From Powellomyces hirtus (taxonomy: Eukaryota > Chytridiomycota > Chytridiomycetes > Spizellomycetales > Powellomycetaceae), in contig JAHLKG010000012.1 of assembly GCA_025526995.1 (NCBI GenBank), forward strand, positions 62,001-126,000: a DNA stretch of 64,000 bases, given 5' to 3'. Below, in pieces: positions 10,990 through 23,600 of the stretch (position 1 is the stretch's first letter; every line of letters begins with the position of its first letter). The notes beneath the pieces were generated by a model. It was not told the DNA's origin, made no database searches, and saw only the letters and a program-made list of their open reading frames with translations. Made by a program: the position numbers and the translations under genes.

Positions 10990-12399
10990 ATGGAATCGTG
11001 GTCCACTACCGCTACCGCTGCGACACCGATCGAGCACGAGAACAACACTGTCTTCGGCGCCAAAGGGGATGATTTGCCGGCGTACGCTGCTCGGGAGGAG
11101 CATGAGCCACCAGAGTATACCCACGCGTCTTCACATTATTCACAACACGACGTCGGGTGTTTGCTGGTCAAGGCCGCTCAACATCAGCAGCGACAGGAGC
11201 AAGAGCAGCAACGACGGGTGCAACAACAGCACCAACAACAACAGCAGCAGACTCTTTGCTCCGAGTCCGTAAACCCTTACACGGGTCACCCTACGCGGCT
11301 TGCCAGCTGTCTCGAGTCGTTCGCGATCCACCTCGACTCGCCCGACGTGCGGTTCCGCGGTCTCGAGGGAGATGCAGCAACAGGGAACCGGTTCCAGCGT
11401 GACCCTGCACGACTGGCCGGAACAGTACGACTCGCTGTTACCCCGCAGCGAGCGGCACCACCACCCACGGCCATCACTCACATCACCAGCACGGGAGCGA
11501 AGCGAGTGAGTTTGTGCTACGACCGCACCGCTGCTGTTAACAACGACTTCGACAACGAGCGGCCGATTTGCCCCGCTGCGACTGCGGCCCGGCTCGCGAC
11601 ACTTAAAGGTATTCAGTTGCGCATCCGCGGCACGGAGAAGACGGTACCCACCGATGCTGCCACGGGTTACGGATATCGCGTGGTGCTGGACACCAAGATA
11701 TGGATCTGGCAGCGGTCCGCCAACAGCAACAACAGCAACGACGACGATGCATTGGAACGCGACATCTACTTCCGACTCTCGATTCCTCCGCATTGCCCCG
11801 CATCCCACACATCCGTCGACGGGTCGATCTCATACCACATCGATGCCATGTTGTATCGTGCGGGCGGACTCCCCGATGTGGTGGTGAGGCACCCCTTCCG
11901 CGTTCTCCGCGCCCCAACAAAACTGGAAATGGAGGCGTGGCGCGGACCGACCAGCTGCATCCGCGCTTTGCCGTCCGGTGCACGCTGTACGTGGACAGGA
12001 CCGACCGTCGTTGACCTCATCCGCTCCGCAAACGGGGATGCGGTACACGAGCTGGTCGTGGAGGGAAACCAGACCGTTACAGTATCGTACCGGTTGGTTC
12101 GCCGTGCGGCCTACAAGGGCGTGCATGCCCCCCTCAACCCGTTCCGAAAAACCAAACCCCGAACCTGGGTCCGTGAAACGCTCATTGGACCCGCCTGCGT
12201 CGCCGAACCAGCCTCATCAACAACAACACCCACAACCACCTCGTACCCAATCTCATTCTCCCACGCCCTGGCTCATACCCCGCAACAAGACGCCCATGGC
12301 GCCCTCATCGACGTCTCCCATTTCGTCGCGATCACCGTCCTCGACCCAACGTCAGCAACGACGTTGCGCGTCCCGCTTCGAATCGCTCCCTCATATTAG
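10990..12399 (+). CDS. Arrestin-like (alpha-arrestin/ART-type) protein
   Basis: A single exon of 469 residues. Near the N-terminus is a PPEY motif (about residues 40-43), with an LPAY just before it; PPxY is what alpha-arrestins use to recruit Rsp5/Nedd4 ubiquitin ligases. A Gln-rich segment follows (about 75-100). The middle resembles the arrestin N-lobe: GIQLRIRGTEKT, then YFRLSIPPHCPAS and GSISYHIDAMLYR, which parallels the conserved arrestin pattern of a PP-x-CPxS turn followed by a strand reading x-I-x-Y-x-I-x-A. Then HPFRVLRAP and a second beta-rich half. Alpha-arrestins select membrane transporters for ubiquitin-dependent endocytosis. The ATG at 10990 is the first in frame; an upstream in-frame TTG is not expected to be used. 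Family call is from pattern memory only. Confidence 0.6.
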   Translation: MESWSTTATAATPIEHENNTVFGAKGDDLPAYAAREEHEPPEYTHASSHYSQHDVGCLLVKAAQHQQRQEQEQQRRVQQQHQQQQQQTLCSESVNPYTGHPTRLASCLESFAIHLDSPDVRFRGLEGDAATGNRFQRDPARLAGTVRLAVTPQRAAPPPTAITHITSTGAKRVSLCYDRTAAVNNDFDNERPICPAATAARLATLKGIQLRIRGTEKTVPTDAATGYGYRVVLDTKIWIWQRSANSNNSNDDDALERDIYFRLSIPPHCPASHTSVDGSISYHIDAMLYRAGGLPDVVVRHPFRVLRAPTKLEMEAWRGPTSCIRALPSGARCTWTGPTVVDLIRSANGDAVHELVVEGNQTVTVSYRLVRRAAYKGVHAPLNPFRKTKPRTWVRETLIGPACVAEPASSTTTPTTTSYPISFSHALAHTPQQDAHGALIDVSHFVAITVLDPTSATTLRVPLRIAPSY

Positions 12400-12887
12400 A
12401 TTTTAACTGTACCACCTCCCCGCTCTTGAAGATCCATGTTCTGCAATGTCCCTTTTTTTTTGGCTTTTCTTGTATTTGTTGTTCAATCATTTATCCTTTT
12501 GGGCTTGTGTCATTTGACACTATGAAAAAAAAACGTATCGCAGTTTCCTTTCTATGCATGTTGAACCCCTGCTCCCTTCCGTCTGTCCGTGGTATTTGGG
12601 ATGAGAATTTTAAAAAAAAAGGAAAAAGAACACGTCCAAAATATAGCACTCACGGGTGATGTTCTAAATGCAGGTTTAACGCTTTGACGCGAAGTGCCGA
12701 GTGTGACAAAGCGCCGTGCCGTCACTCTGAACTTTTGCCCATTTTGACAATCCCCCTTCTGTTCGACTGTCGTGTTCTGTTCCCTTGCGTTTATATTCTT
12801 TCATTTGAGTTTGGTCAGTTTCGCGCACAGCTCCGTGTTGTGACCCCTCTTGTCGTAGAGATTTTGGGGCCAGTTGTGTTCTCCTCA
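12400..12887. other. Intergenic region before AP-2 beta
   Basis: Contains the 3' end of the arrestin-like gene (A-runs near 12525 and 12610) and the presumed promoter of the next gene. No further feature is seen. Confidence 0.35.
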
Positions 12888-15800
12888 ATGTCAGACGCAA
12901 AGTATTTTCAGCGCGGTACGGCTCTCTCTGGCGTCCTTGTAGGCCTTACCGCCAACTGCCACTCGCTAGCTGAGCTAACTGTTTCTCATATATATCTCGT
13001 CAATTCCCCGTTCCCATCCCATTTTTTGCACGACCTGTTTTTCTCCTTGTGTGTTTGGCATCCCACCAGGCAAAATCCACGATTTGCGCACAGAACTCGG
13101 GAATGACCGCAAAGACATCAAACATGCCAAGAAAAACGCGGCGATGAAGAAGATTGTCGCCAACATGACGATGGGGAACGACATGTCGCCGCTGTTTCCG
13201 GACGTGGTCGCGTGCATGGGCACCCCCGTGCTCGAGGTCAAGAAAATGGTGTATTTGTATTTGATCAACTATGCGCGCGCGAAACCCGATTTGGCGGTCA
13301 TGGCGGTGAATACGTTGGCCAAGGTGGGTGGGAGGGTGTGATGGGTGGAGCTGGGGAGGTGGAGGGGTGTGTATGTGGAGGAGATGTGCATGCTTCTCTT
13401 TGGTTTTGCTCCGTGGGTTTGATTGTGAACAGATGTTTGACTGGTTTTACGTGGGTTGATTGTTCAGGACGCTGAGGACGCCAATCCTCTGATCCGCGCT
13501 CTCGCGATCCGAACCATGGGCTACATCCACGTCGACCGGATTCTCGACGAGCTCCTGCGGCCCCTGCATCGAGCGCTCAACGACAAAGACCCATATGTTG
13601 CCAAAACGGCCGCCATTTGCGTCGCGAAACTGTACGTTCACAACCGGGACATGGTGAAATCAGAGGGATTCCTGGACCAGCTCAAGGGGCTGCTCAACCA
13701 TGATAATTCTACGGTGAGTGGGGGCCTAATCAGGTGGTTTGGAGGATGCTTGCGAATCCGCCTCCGGTTCTTACTGAAGCGGGCGGGTGTATGATTGAGT
13801 AGGTGGTCGCCAATGCTGTCGCTGCGCTGATGGAAATCTCAGATCGATCCGACGACTTTGACTTTTCCCTGGACGTGTCGCAGGCCAACAAACTGTTGAC
13901 CGCCTTGAACGAAAGCTCAGAGTAAGCGCGATCTGTTCTGCAAACAAGGGAAAAACGCAAAAAAAAAACAAACAAAACATTGACCGCTCAAACCGTGGCA
14001 TTCCCTTTCTGACTAGGTGGGGTCAGGCGTACCTCCTCGATGCCATCATGCGTGTAGTGCCGCAGGAGTCTGAGGATGCCGAGCTGCTGGCCGACCGTAT
14101 CAGCCCACGTCTGCAGCATGCCAACTCGGCCGTTGTCATGACCGCCACGAGAGTCATCCTCTATCTGACAAACTACACGCCGAATGAGGAGGTCGTAAAC
14201 AGCTTGCTAAGGAGGCTGGGTCCACCATTAGGTATTGTGAATGTCAAGAACTCCCATCTCTGTGAATTATTCCAACACTGACTTTCTTTTTTTATGCAGT
14301 GACGCTCCTCCACAGCGGACCCGAAGTGCAGTACGTCGCTCTCCGCAACATCCTCCTCCTCCTGCAACGCAAACCGGACGTGCTCAAAAACGAACTCAAA
14401 GTGTTTTTCTGCAAATACAACGACCCGATCTACGTCAAAATGGCCAAACTCGAAATCATGGTCCGTCTGGCCAACGACAATAACATTGATGAGGTCCTGC
14501 CGGAACTCAAAGAATACTCGTCGGAAGTAGATGTTGATTTTGTTAGGAAGGCTGTCCGATCGATCGGCAGATGCGCCATCAAGATTGAGTCGGCGAGTGA
14601 TCGCTGTATCAAGGTTTTGGTCGATCTTATACAAACGAAAGTAAATTATGTGGTACAAGAAGCTATTGTTGTCATCAAGGTAAGGAATAACAGTCAGAGG
14701 TTCAGTCAGGTAGATCGGGGAGGCCACATGAGATGAGCATCTTGAAAACTCTACACTCACGCACAGGACATTTTCCGCAAATATCCCAACCGCTATGAAT
14801 CCATCATTGGCACTCTTTGCGAGAACTTGGACTCCCTGGACGAGCCCGATGCCAAAGGCTCCATGATCTGGATCATTGGCCAATACGCCGACCGGATCGA
14901 GAACGCCAACGAGCTGCTAGACCAGTTCCTCGAAAATTTCCTCGAAGAAACCGCCGAAGTGCAGCTGTCTCTCCTCACTGCCATTGTCAAGCTCTTCATC
15001 AAACGACCTTCGGTGGGCCAGGAACTCGTACCCAAAGTCCTGAAATACTCGACCGAGGAGAGTGATAACCCGGATCTGCGCGATAGAGGGTTCATCTATT
15101 GGCGGCTGCTGTCAACGGATCCGGTCGCGGCCAAAGCGATCATCCTCTCGGATAAACCGGCTATATCGACCGAAACGGATAATATTGATTCGCAGTTGCT
15201 GCAGGAACTACTTCTGCATGTGTCCACACTTGCGTCCATCTATCACAAACCGGCCACCACTTTCATTGGCGGCATCAAACCCCGCAAACTCATGCCCAGC
15301 AAAGCGCTTGTCTTTAGAAATCAGATCAGAACGGGATTGCCGCATGATGCCCCCGAGTATGTCAAGAACGATTTTGCTTGTCTTGCATTGTACGCGCCTC
15401 CCACCATAGCCGTCTGTCTCTGATCGGTCTGTCTTTTCTTTTTCTTTGTAGAGACAACAACCCATACGCTACCGGCGCGATGAACAACCCATACACGGAC
15501 GACGTCGCCCTGTCACCCATGCACGCTGTTCCACAGGCTAACATGCAGAACCTGCTCGACCTGGACATGGGCGGCGGGTACGACGATGTGGGTGCCGATG
15601 TTGGAGGCGCGTTTGGAGACCTGGGCGGCAATAGCAGTGTCAGCGACGGTTTGAGTGGATTGGCATTTGGCGTCAGCGGCGGTATCAACCCGGCCTTTTT
15701 GAGCCAGCATGAACAGCTTCAGCAGCAACAGATGCAGCTACAGCAGCAGCTCCAGCAGCAGCAGCAGCTGTATGCTGGAAACATGGCGGGGGCCACCACT

Positions 15801-17392
15801 CCGACGATGGATCTCCTTAACAACCCCTTTGGAGGACCTGTGCCGGGGGTCGCTGGTTATGGTCAGGGAGGTATTGGTGGTCCAGGAGGCCTGGGCGGCG
15901 GGCTCAACAACCCATTCGGAGCGCAGCCGCATGGTTATGGTGCATCATTGCCGACGAGCACCAGTTTCAATGGTGGGACGGCTGGTTTGTTGGGAATAGG
16001 AGTGGGGTCGCAACAGCCAACGCTGCCGCAACTGCCGCCGCCGCAACCACAGCAACAGCCGCTTGCCTCGCCGTCAACCTCGATCACCTCCAATCCGCTG
16101 GCCATGCTGGACCCATTTGCGAAAACCGCGTCCTCCGCCTCGGCGAACCTGGATCCGTTCGGCAAAACATCGGCGTCAGCAGTAGGAAATACAAGCACAG
16201 CCAACGCAAATATCAACAACAACAACAACAACATCATCGGCAACGCTTTTCCATCGCCGCCACAACAACAATCTCTCTCGGGTGCGCTGGCGGGTCTGAG
16301 CTTGGCGCCAGGAATCAACAGTGGCGGCGGCAGCGGAACTGCGGGCGACCTGGCGTCCCTTGACATTCGCGCGGGAAACCATGCCCCGAGACCCGTCCTC
16401 CTCTCAGCGCAGAACGGAAAGGGACTTGAAATATCGGGATCTTGTATGTATTCAATCGAACAATCTGGCGGGTCATCCGAATGTGTATCTGACAGTTCTT
16501 TTACCTTTCTTTTAACCAGTTTCCAGACGACAGGGAGCAATGTATCTGGACCTTACACTCGCCAACAAGGCTCTGCAGCCCCTCACGGTCCTGGGCATAC
16601 TGTTTAACAAGAACACGTTCTCGCTCGTGCCCGGTGAATTGCGTCAACAGCCGGTTTTCCCAAATGCAAAGGTGGAGACATCCGTACCCATCAGAGTCGA
16701 GGGGCTGCCGCAGCCCGCCACTCCCGTCAACAGTACGTTTTTCTAACTTAACTCGCATCCTCTGCCCAACCCAGTCCGTGTCTAATCTGTGCGTTTTGGT
16801 TTCCTGCTGGATATATAGATCTTCAGATTGCCATCAAAACCTCCGTCTCCATCCTTTACCTCCAAACCCTCGTACCACTGCAAGTCCTTCTCCTCCCCGC
16901 CGACGCCCCGCCCGCCGCGCCGGGTCAACCGCAGCCGCACCCAGAACCCACCCTCTGGGTCCGCACGTGGGGCGAAATGGGCAATGACAGACAAACTGTT
17001 CGACATATTACTAGTGACGCAGCTGGCAGTGGTGGACTGAGTGCGATGGACCTGGCGAATGTGGAGGCGGTCGGAAGAGCGTTGGGTGCGGGTGGGGTGG
17101 TGACGGTGGCTGCGAGAGTCGTTGATGGCGTGGTAAGTGTTTTTTTGCAATGCAATTCCTGTTGATTTTGGGACAGCGGTAGTTGACCCAGTATTTCTGT
17201 TGTATACTCTTGTAGAATACTCTGTACACCAGCTCCCGACTCACCGACGGAACCCTCTTCCTCTGCGAGACGAAGCTGACCACCAGCAATGGCAGCGCCG
17301 TCGTTGTCGTGGCTGCCCGCACTTATGCCAGTCACCTCGTCGCGCTGTTCCTTGACGCTGTTGAGAGTGCCCTCACTGGTGGGCCGAAATGA
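12888..17392 (+). CDS. APL1: AP-2-type adaptor complex beta subunit (beta-adaptin)
   Basis: Eleven exons fit in phase: 12888-12915, 13070-13323, 13468-13713, 13803-13921, 14017-14231, 14300-14679, 14767-15356, 15452-16443, 16520-16732, 16819-17132, 17216-17392 (about 1175 residues). The trunk (residues 1-610) has hallmark adaptin strings such as [43 protein letters not shown] and [15 protein letters not shown]. The hinge (about 611-930) is Gly/Gln/Asn-rich and holds a clathrin box LLDLD (about 645-649). The ear follows ([22 protein letters not shown]) and includes both sandwich and platform subdomains. The start [10 protein letters not shown] and [12 protein letters not shown] resemble the divergent fungal beta-adaptin usually assigned to AP-2; this AP-2 versus AP-1 call is tentative, the beta-adaptin call is firm. 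Role: plasma-membrane cargo selection and clathrin recruitment. Confidence 0.85.
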
Positions 17393-17851
17393 GGCGGAAT
17401 ATACATTAATCTGAAGTAGGTAGGGCTCGCGATGGCCCTCGTAGCAGTAATTGGATACCACGCCAGACGCTGTGAAACTTCATATCTGATTTTGCTATTG
17501 TTGAGCGGGAGATTATGCTCAGCGTTTCTCATGGAGAACGCATCCAGAGGCCTCTTGTTCTTCCAAACGTACTGCAGCGATGAATAAGTACAGATACGGC
17601 GATCCACGTTCCGGTGAGGAGGTGACTGACTGGCAGCATTGGAATGACAGCATTTTGACATTGACAGGATGCGCGCGCTTATGAAATGCACGTGGCTCTC
17701 CTCGCCGCGCAGTTTGCCGTCTTTTCCACCCTACTTTTTGTCTCATTGTTGCCTTCATCGCAGCTGATCTGTGGTGAAGTTGTCGATTGATTCAGTGTAA
17801 ATATATAGGAGAACGAACTTTGGGTGGAAGAGGTGCTATATCGTAACAGCA
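17393..17851. other. Intergenic region between AP-2 beta and the nucleoporin
   Basis: 3' UTR of the adaptin and promoter of the FG nucleoporin. A TATA-like ATATATAG lies at about 17801-17808, 45 bp before the next ATG. Nothing else is supported. Confidence 0.35.
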
Positions 17852-20063
17852 ATGACCAGCACAACACCGGGATCCTCTCCCGCCAGGGTTTACAAAGCCC
17901 CATCTCCACGCTTCTCGACTCCTAGTCGAGTTGGGTACTTTCCGGCGTCTACTCCGCAACCCGGTACCCCCTCGCAGCAACCATCCGAATATGACTTGGA
18001 GCTCATGTCGAGGCTGAAACCCGAAGATGGGTGGATCACCGCCGCCAGTCGCCGGCTCGGCATTGCTCCCACCATGGCACCCGGTACCCCGAAACGGATC
18101 CCGATCGAAATACTAACCCGCAATGAAAGCGTTGTTGCTGGAAACAAACGTTCGAGAGATGGTGAAGACGAAGACCCCCACCCGGAACAGCGACATGCGT
18201 CGTCGAGGAGACGATTGACTAAATCTCCACCGCCCCGACGCCAGAAATCGCCTGCAACTGGCTCGTCGTACTCGCCTCTCCGCCGCCGTCCCTCGCTGTC
18301 TTCTTCCCCGGGCCGCATCAAACTCAAATCGAGCCGGCCCAACGCGAACCAAGGTCTTCGGTGGCTGATTTCGCGGATGCCGCCTGCGGATCACAACAAG
18401 ACGGACGAGATGGCGCGCATGATTTTGGAAAACACGGACCGGGCACTTCGCGAGAAGCGCGAGGCAGAGGAACGGCTGCAGAGGGAAGAGCAAGATCGGT
18501 TGGATGCCCAACGCAAGGCGGAAGAAGATCGCCGGGCGAATGAATTGCGGATGCGGGAGGAGGAACGGAGGAGAGAGGAGGAATTGAGAAGGAAAGAGGA
18601 AATGGAACAGAGATTGCAGGCACAGAGGAGAGCTGAGGAGCGACGAAAGGCGGAAGAGGAACAACAGCGCCGTGCGGCTGAGGAACAGAAAAGGAAGGCG
18701 GAGGAAGAACAAAAGTTGCAACAGCAGAAATTGGCAGAGGTACGATCAAATTCAGAAGATTCGCTCAATGAGGATGTAAATGCGAACTGTATTTCCGTCT
18801 CTCCGCTATTCACAGACTTCGACAGCAACTCCGGCCAGCAGCGAGCCAGCGTCCACCACCCCTGCCTTTACCGGGGGTCTGAGCAGTGGCGCCTTCAATC
18901 CCACATTCAATTTTGGAAAGCCGGCTGAAACCAACAAAGATACCACGTCTACGCCAGCATCTAGCATTAGCACCAACACTACCCCTGCCGTTACAAACAC
19001 CAGCACATCTGCACCTGCAGCGTCGACGACGACCTTTGGCTTGCCTCAGTCTTCGCCGTTTGGCATGCCAACTCCGGCCTCCACATCTGCAGCGGCGCCT
19101 TCAACTTTCTCTTTCGGTGGTGGTTTTGGAGCTCCGGCTGCTGCGCGAGCATTGATCACGCCGTCAACTACCACTGCGCCATCCTCTGCCGCAGCAGCGC
19201 CCATTGCGAGTCCATTTTCGTTTGGTGGTACATCGTCTACACCAGCTGCTGGCGCTAACGCAAATCAACCACCCGTCATGAACTTTGGAGCCGGGACGAT
19301 CGCTGGGTTCGGTAGCGCACCTAGCGTTCAGTCCCCTGCAACTAGTACCCCAAGTGGATTTGGAGGTGGATTCGCTTTTGGAGCTGGTCCTGCCGCACCA
19401 TCGGCTACTACACCCGGCGCCGCGGCACCCCCAACCTTTTCGTTTGGAGGGGCGCCCGCAGCTGGTGCGGCACCCGCTGCGCCATTTTCGTTTGGACAGG
19501 CGTCTTCGAGCGCTGCGCCTCCAGGCGGTGCGGCACCCGCTGCGCCATTTTCGTTTGGACAGGCGTCTTCGAGCGCTGCGCCTGCAGGCGGTGCGGCACC
19601 CGCTGCTCCATTTTCGTTTGGACAGTCGTCGGCAAGCGCAGCACCTTCAGCAGGCGGAGCGAGCAGCTCTCCGTTTGGTTTCTCGGCTGGAGCAGGCACT
19701 GCGGCGGCCTCCAAACCTCCTGCTGTTACCACAAACTTCACGGGCGGCTTTGGTGCTCCATCGGTCGTCCAGTCTCCCACCACGCCATCGTTCGGCCAAG
19801 CACCCTCCGCGTCGGCGTTCCAGTTTGGAGCTCCAACCACCCCCGGTGCTGGCGCTGGCGGCGCAGCTGCTCCGCCTACTGCATTCACCTTTGGAGCCAG
19901 CACGGGTGGTGCCCCGCCACTCTTCACCATGGGCGCCTCGGATCCGTCGCAGCAGCAGCAGCGATTGCCACAAAACTCGCAGGCTAGACTTCTCAAGAAG
20001 CCCAGTGCTAGGCGTCGCCCTGCCGCTGGCGGTCCGGGCAGTCCACATATGGGGCCAAAGTAG
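17852..20063 (+). CDS. FG-repeat nucleoporin (Nup1/Nup60/Nup153-like basket type)
   Basis: Two exons, 17852-18739 and 18816-20063, give 711 residues. Residues 1-185 are basic and Ser/Pro-rich with bipartite NLS-like clusters (KRSRDGEDED, RHASSRRRL, PPPRRQK). Residues about 195-296 are a highly charged coiled coil (REKREAEERLQREEQ, RRKAEEEQQRR). The rest is a low-complexity Ala/Thr/Pro/Gly domain with many FG-type repeats (FSFGG, FNFGKP, PFSFGQ, FTFG), including a 21-residue tandem repeat (separate entry), and ends in a basic tail (KKPSARRRPAAGG). FG repeats form the permeability barrier and bind karyopherins at the nuclear pore. Which nucleoporin this is cannot be settled; basic N-terminus plus FG C-terminus fits nuclear-basket types. 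Confidence 0.7.
19464..19640 (+). repeat. 63-bp tandem repeat inside the FG domain
   Basis: Two nearly identical 63-bp units (19464-19526, 19527-19589) and a third diverging unit encode 21 residues each, starting GGAAPAAPFSFGQASSSA. Each adds one FSFG motif. The near-identity at DNA level indicates recent unequal exchange. Confidence 0.85.
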
Positions 20064-20631
20064 TGAAGTCAACTTGCTTAACAAAGATGGTGTTGTGGAC
20101 GACCTCAGCACTTTACCCTTTTTTTTTTCTTGCGCGTTCCCCCTCCCCTTCCCCCTTGAGCCTGGTCCCCCATGACTTCCCCGCCCCTTCCCCCTTGAGC
20201 TTGCCCCCATACCCCCTCCCCTATCCCCGGCGTTTCTGATAGCCTTGAGGTTGTCGTGATTTTATGAGGATGTTTCCATGACCTGAGCCAGCTGGCCCCT
20301 GCCAATTGCCTTAACCTCTTGTGCTTATTTATTGAAGACATTCCCACCCTACCCGGTTCGCTGGTGGAAATCTTAATGTACAAATTCTCGAACTTTCTTC
20401 TCGTTCCCCACCTCCCTTCGTTTCTGCTGCCGGTTCTGTCGTTCATCCATTTAGATCCTCTCAGTCGATGAGATTTCAGCGCTGACTCAGCTGTGTGACA
20501 CGCGGCCTTCTGAAGTTGACCTCACCAACAAGCGCCGCAAATCTTGGTGATTGTGACATTTGTTATCGTTGCCTCCTTGCCGTCACATCCCAACAGCAAT
20601 CTTCAATCGATCCCGTAAGCGCATCACAACC
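20064..20631. other. Intergenic region before AP-1 beta
   Basis: Nucleoporin 3' UTR with several C-rich 'ccttcccccttgag' copies (around 20140-20210), then the presumed promoter of the next gene. No gene is seen. Confidence 0.35.
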
Positions 20632-23600
20632 ATGGCGGCCGCCGCAAGAGGTCCGAAGTTCTTCTCCACCACCAAGAAGGGTATGGGGTTTACGATGCAA
20701 GGCCATCTTTTATAGGCTCCGTGCATTTGCTCAACAGTATATTCCGATTGTATAGGAGAGAACTTTGAACTAAAAGCAGAGTACGGATGGAGAGATCAGA
20801 GCACTTGATGTCAAACGAGCCACGGGGATCATTCAATTCATTTTATTCCTCACTCTCTCCGCGTCCCATCACAGTTTGAACAGCGAATATCGCGACAAGC
20901 GAAAAGAGACGGTCAAAAAAGTCATTGCCAACATGACGATCGGCAAAGACGTCAGCAGTCTCTTTGCCGATGTCGTCAAAAACATGCAGACTGAGGACCT
21001 CGAGCTGAAGAAACTCGTTTATTTGTACCTCATCAACTATGCGCGGACCCAGCCCGAGCTTGTGATTTTGGCTGTGAATACGTTTGTTAAGGTTGGAAGT
21101 TTGCCAATGTGCGAAGAGGGTCGGAGGAATGCTAATGGACTGCGGTTCTGTAGGATACAGATGATATCAACCCCCTGATAAGAGCGCTGGCTATTCGCAC
21201 GATGGGCATGTTGCGTGTCGAGAAGATTGTTGATTACCTTCTGGAACCGCTCAAGAAGGCGCTCAAGGTTTGTGGTTGCATGATTGGTTGCTTCCGTGAG
21301 AACGCCAAAAGCTCAAGTTGAATGGTGGCAGGACGATGATCCATACGTCCGCAAAACAGCGACCCTCTGCGTCGCGAAACTGTACGATCTCAACCCTGTC
21401 ATTGCCCTCGACAATGGCTTAATTACGATTGTTCAGGATATGCTGTCGGATCGAAACCCAATGGTACGCGACCCCAAACAAAATTCGGATGGGTGTGAAG
21501 ATGTGAAGTGTTCTGATGGCGATAATGCGGGTGTTAGGTCATTGCGAACGCAGTTGCCGCGTTGGCTGAGATCAGTGAGGCGTCGGTTCGACGCGACGTG
21601 TTTGTTGTCAACACCAGCATATTGACCAAGCTCCTTGCGGCGCTGAATGAATGCACAGAGTGAGTGCATGCTGCTGAACGGCCTTGCTTGGCACTGTGAA
21701 GCGGTGATCCTGATATTATGCATTCGCGTCATCATCAGATGGGGACAGATCTGTATTCTGAACTCTCTCGCGAGCTACCGGCCAAACGACGCGCGGGAGG
21801 CCGGTGACATTGCCGAGCGCGTGCTCCCGCGTTTGCAGCACGCAAACGCGAGTGTTGTATTGTCGGCTGTCAGAGTATGTGCGATCTTCTGACGTTTTGC
21901 AATAGGGCGCGAGAGCTTGGGGAGGAGAGTCGCTGCTTAGCTTTGAACGCGGTTCGTCTTATAGGTGCTCATGATCTACATGGACTTCATCAACAATGAG
22001 GAGCTGTCCAAGCAGATTATTAAGAAAATGACGCCTCCATTGGGTGTGTATGCGCGCAGTACTACCAGCGCAGTTTCCGCTTGAAGAATGTCCAAGACCT
22101 TGGATCTCATTCACTTCCCGTTACAGTCACGCTGCTATCTTCCGAACCCGAGATTCAGTATGTCGCACTTCGAAATATCAATCTCGTTTTACAGAAGCGC
22201 TCGGATGTCCTGAATCAGGAGATAAGAGTCTTCTTCATCAAGTACAACGACCCGCCATATGTCAAGCTGGAGAAGCTCGAAGTCATTATCAAGCTCTGTT
22301 CTGACAAGAATGTTGATCAAGTGTTGTCAGAACTGCGAGAGTGAGTAGTGTCAATTAAGATTGTTTCTTCCAGGTGGACATGTTGTTGATGAGGAGGGTG
22401 GTTTTTTTGTTATGTTCAGGTACTGCAATGAAGTTGACGTTGATTTTGTTCGCAAATCCGTCCGTGCGATTGGCCGCTGCGCCGTGAAAATCGACTCGGC
22501 ATCCGAGCGATGTGTCAACGCGCTCCTAGACCTCATCAAGACGAGAGTTAATCACGTGGTTCAGGAGGCCATCATTGTCATCAAGGTTCGTTTTACCCAT
22601 GACACATACCTCCTATCTGCGAGACTGATGCTAACGTTTTGAGTTCTGATAGGACATTTTCCGCAAATACCCGAACCAATATGAGGGCATCATTCCAGCC
22701 CTTTGCGAGAACTTGGAAACTCTGGATGAGCCGGAAGCAAAGGCCTCTCTCATCTGGATTATTGGAGACTATGCAGACCGGATCGACAATGCCACAGAGC
22801 TGTTGGAGTACTTTTTGGAAAACTTTAAGGATGAGGTGTCAATGGTAAGTGAAGTCGCAGAATTTAAGGTATATATGTATACTGACATTTATTGTTAACC
22901 CGTGCTAGGTTCAACTGCAACTCATCTCTGCATCCGTCAAGCTCCTGCTGAAAAAACCTGGATCGGCCCAGGAAATTGTGCAGAAAGTCCTTACCACCGC
23001 CACGCAGGGTTGCGACAACCCAGATATTCGGGATCGCGCGTACATCTACTGGCGGCTACTCTCCAGCAACCCGCAAGCTGCCAAGGCCGTCATCTTGGCC
23101 GAGAAACCACCCATTGAGTCCGACGCCAACACGGTGAGCGAGACATTGCTAGACGAACTCATACACAACATTGGCAGCCTGGCCTCTGTATACCACAAGT
23201 CTCCATCGCTCCTTGGCGGTTCTGCGGTAATGGAGATCTCTCGCGTTCGGGATATGTAAGTGTGAAAACCAATCGTGAAATCTGGAAACGCATATGGTTT
23301 GGAAATAGCGAGGGTAAGCTGACATTTCTCGTTTCTGCCTTGCCTACCAGCTTGGAACTGGAGGGCGACGAACCTGAAGTCGACGCCCGCACCGTGGCCC
23401 AACAAGTCAACGAAGTCGTTGGCGGCGGCATCGAGAACCTCCTGGACCTCGATTTCGGCGGCAGCAGCGACGTCCTTACCACAAATTCCCACAACGCATA
23501 CTCATCATCATCCGCCAATCCCACTCCCACCACCCTCCGTCCCCAGACCTCCAACATTGACGATTTACTCGGTCTGTCTAATGACCACAATGGCAGCAGT

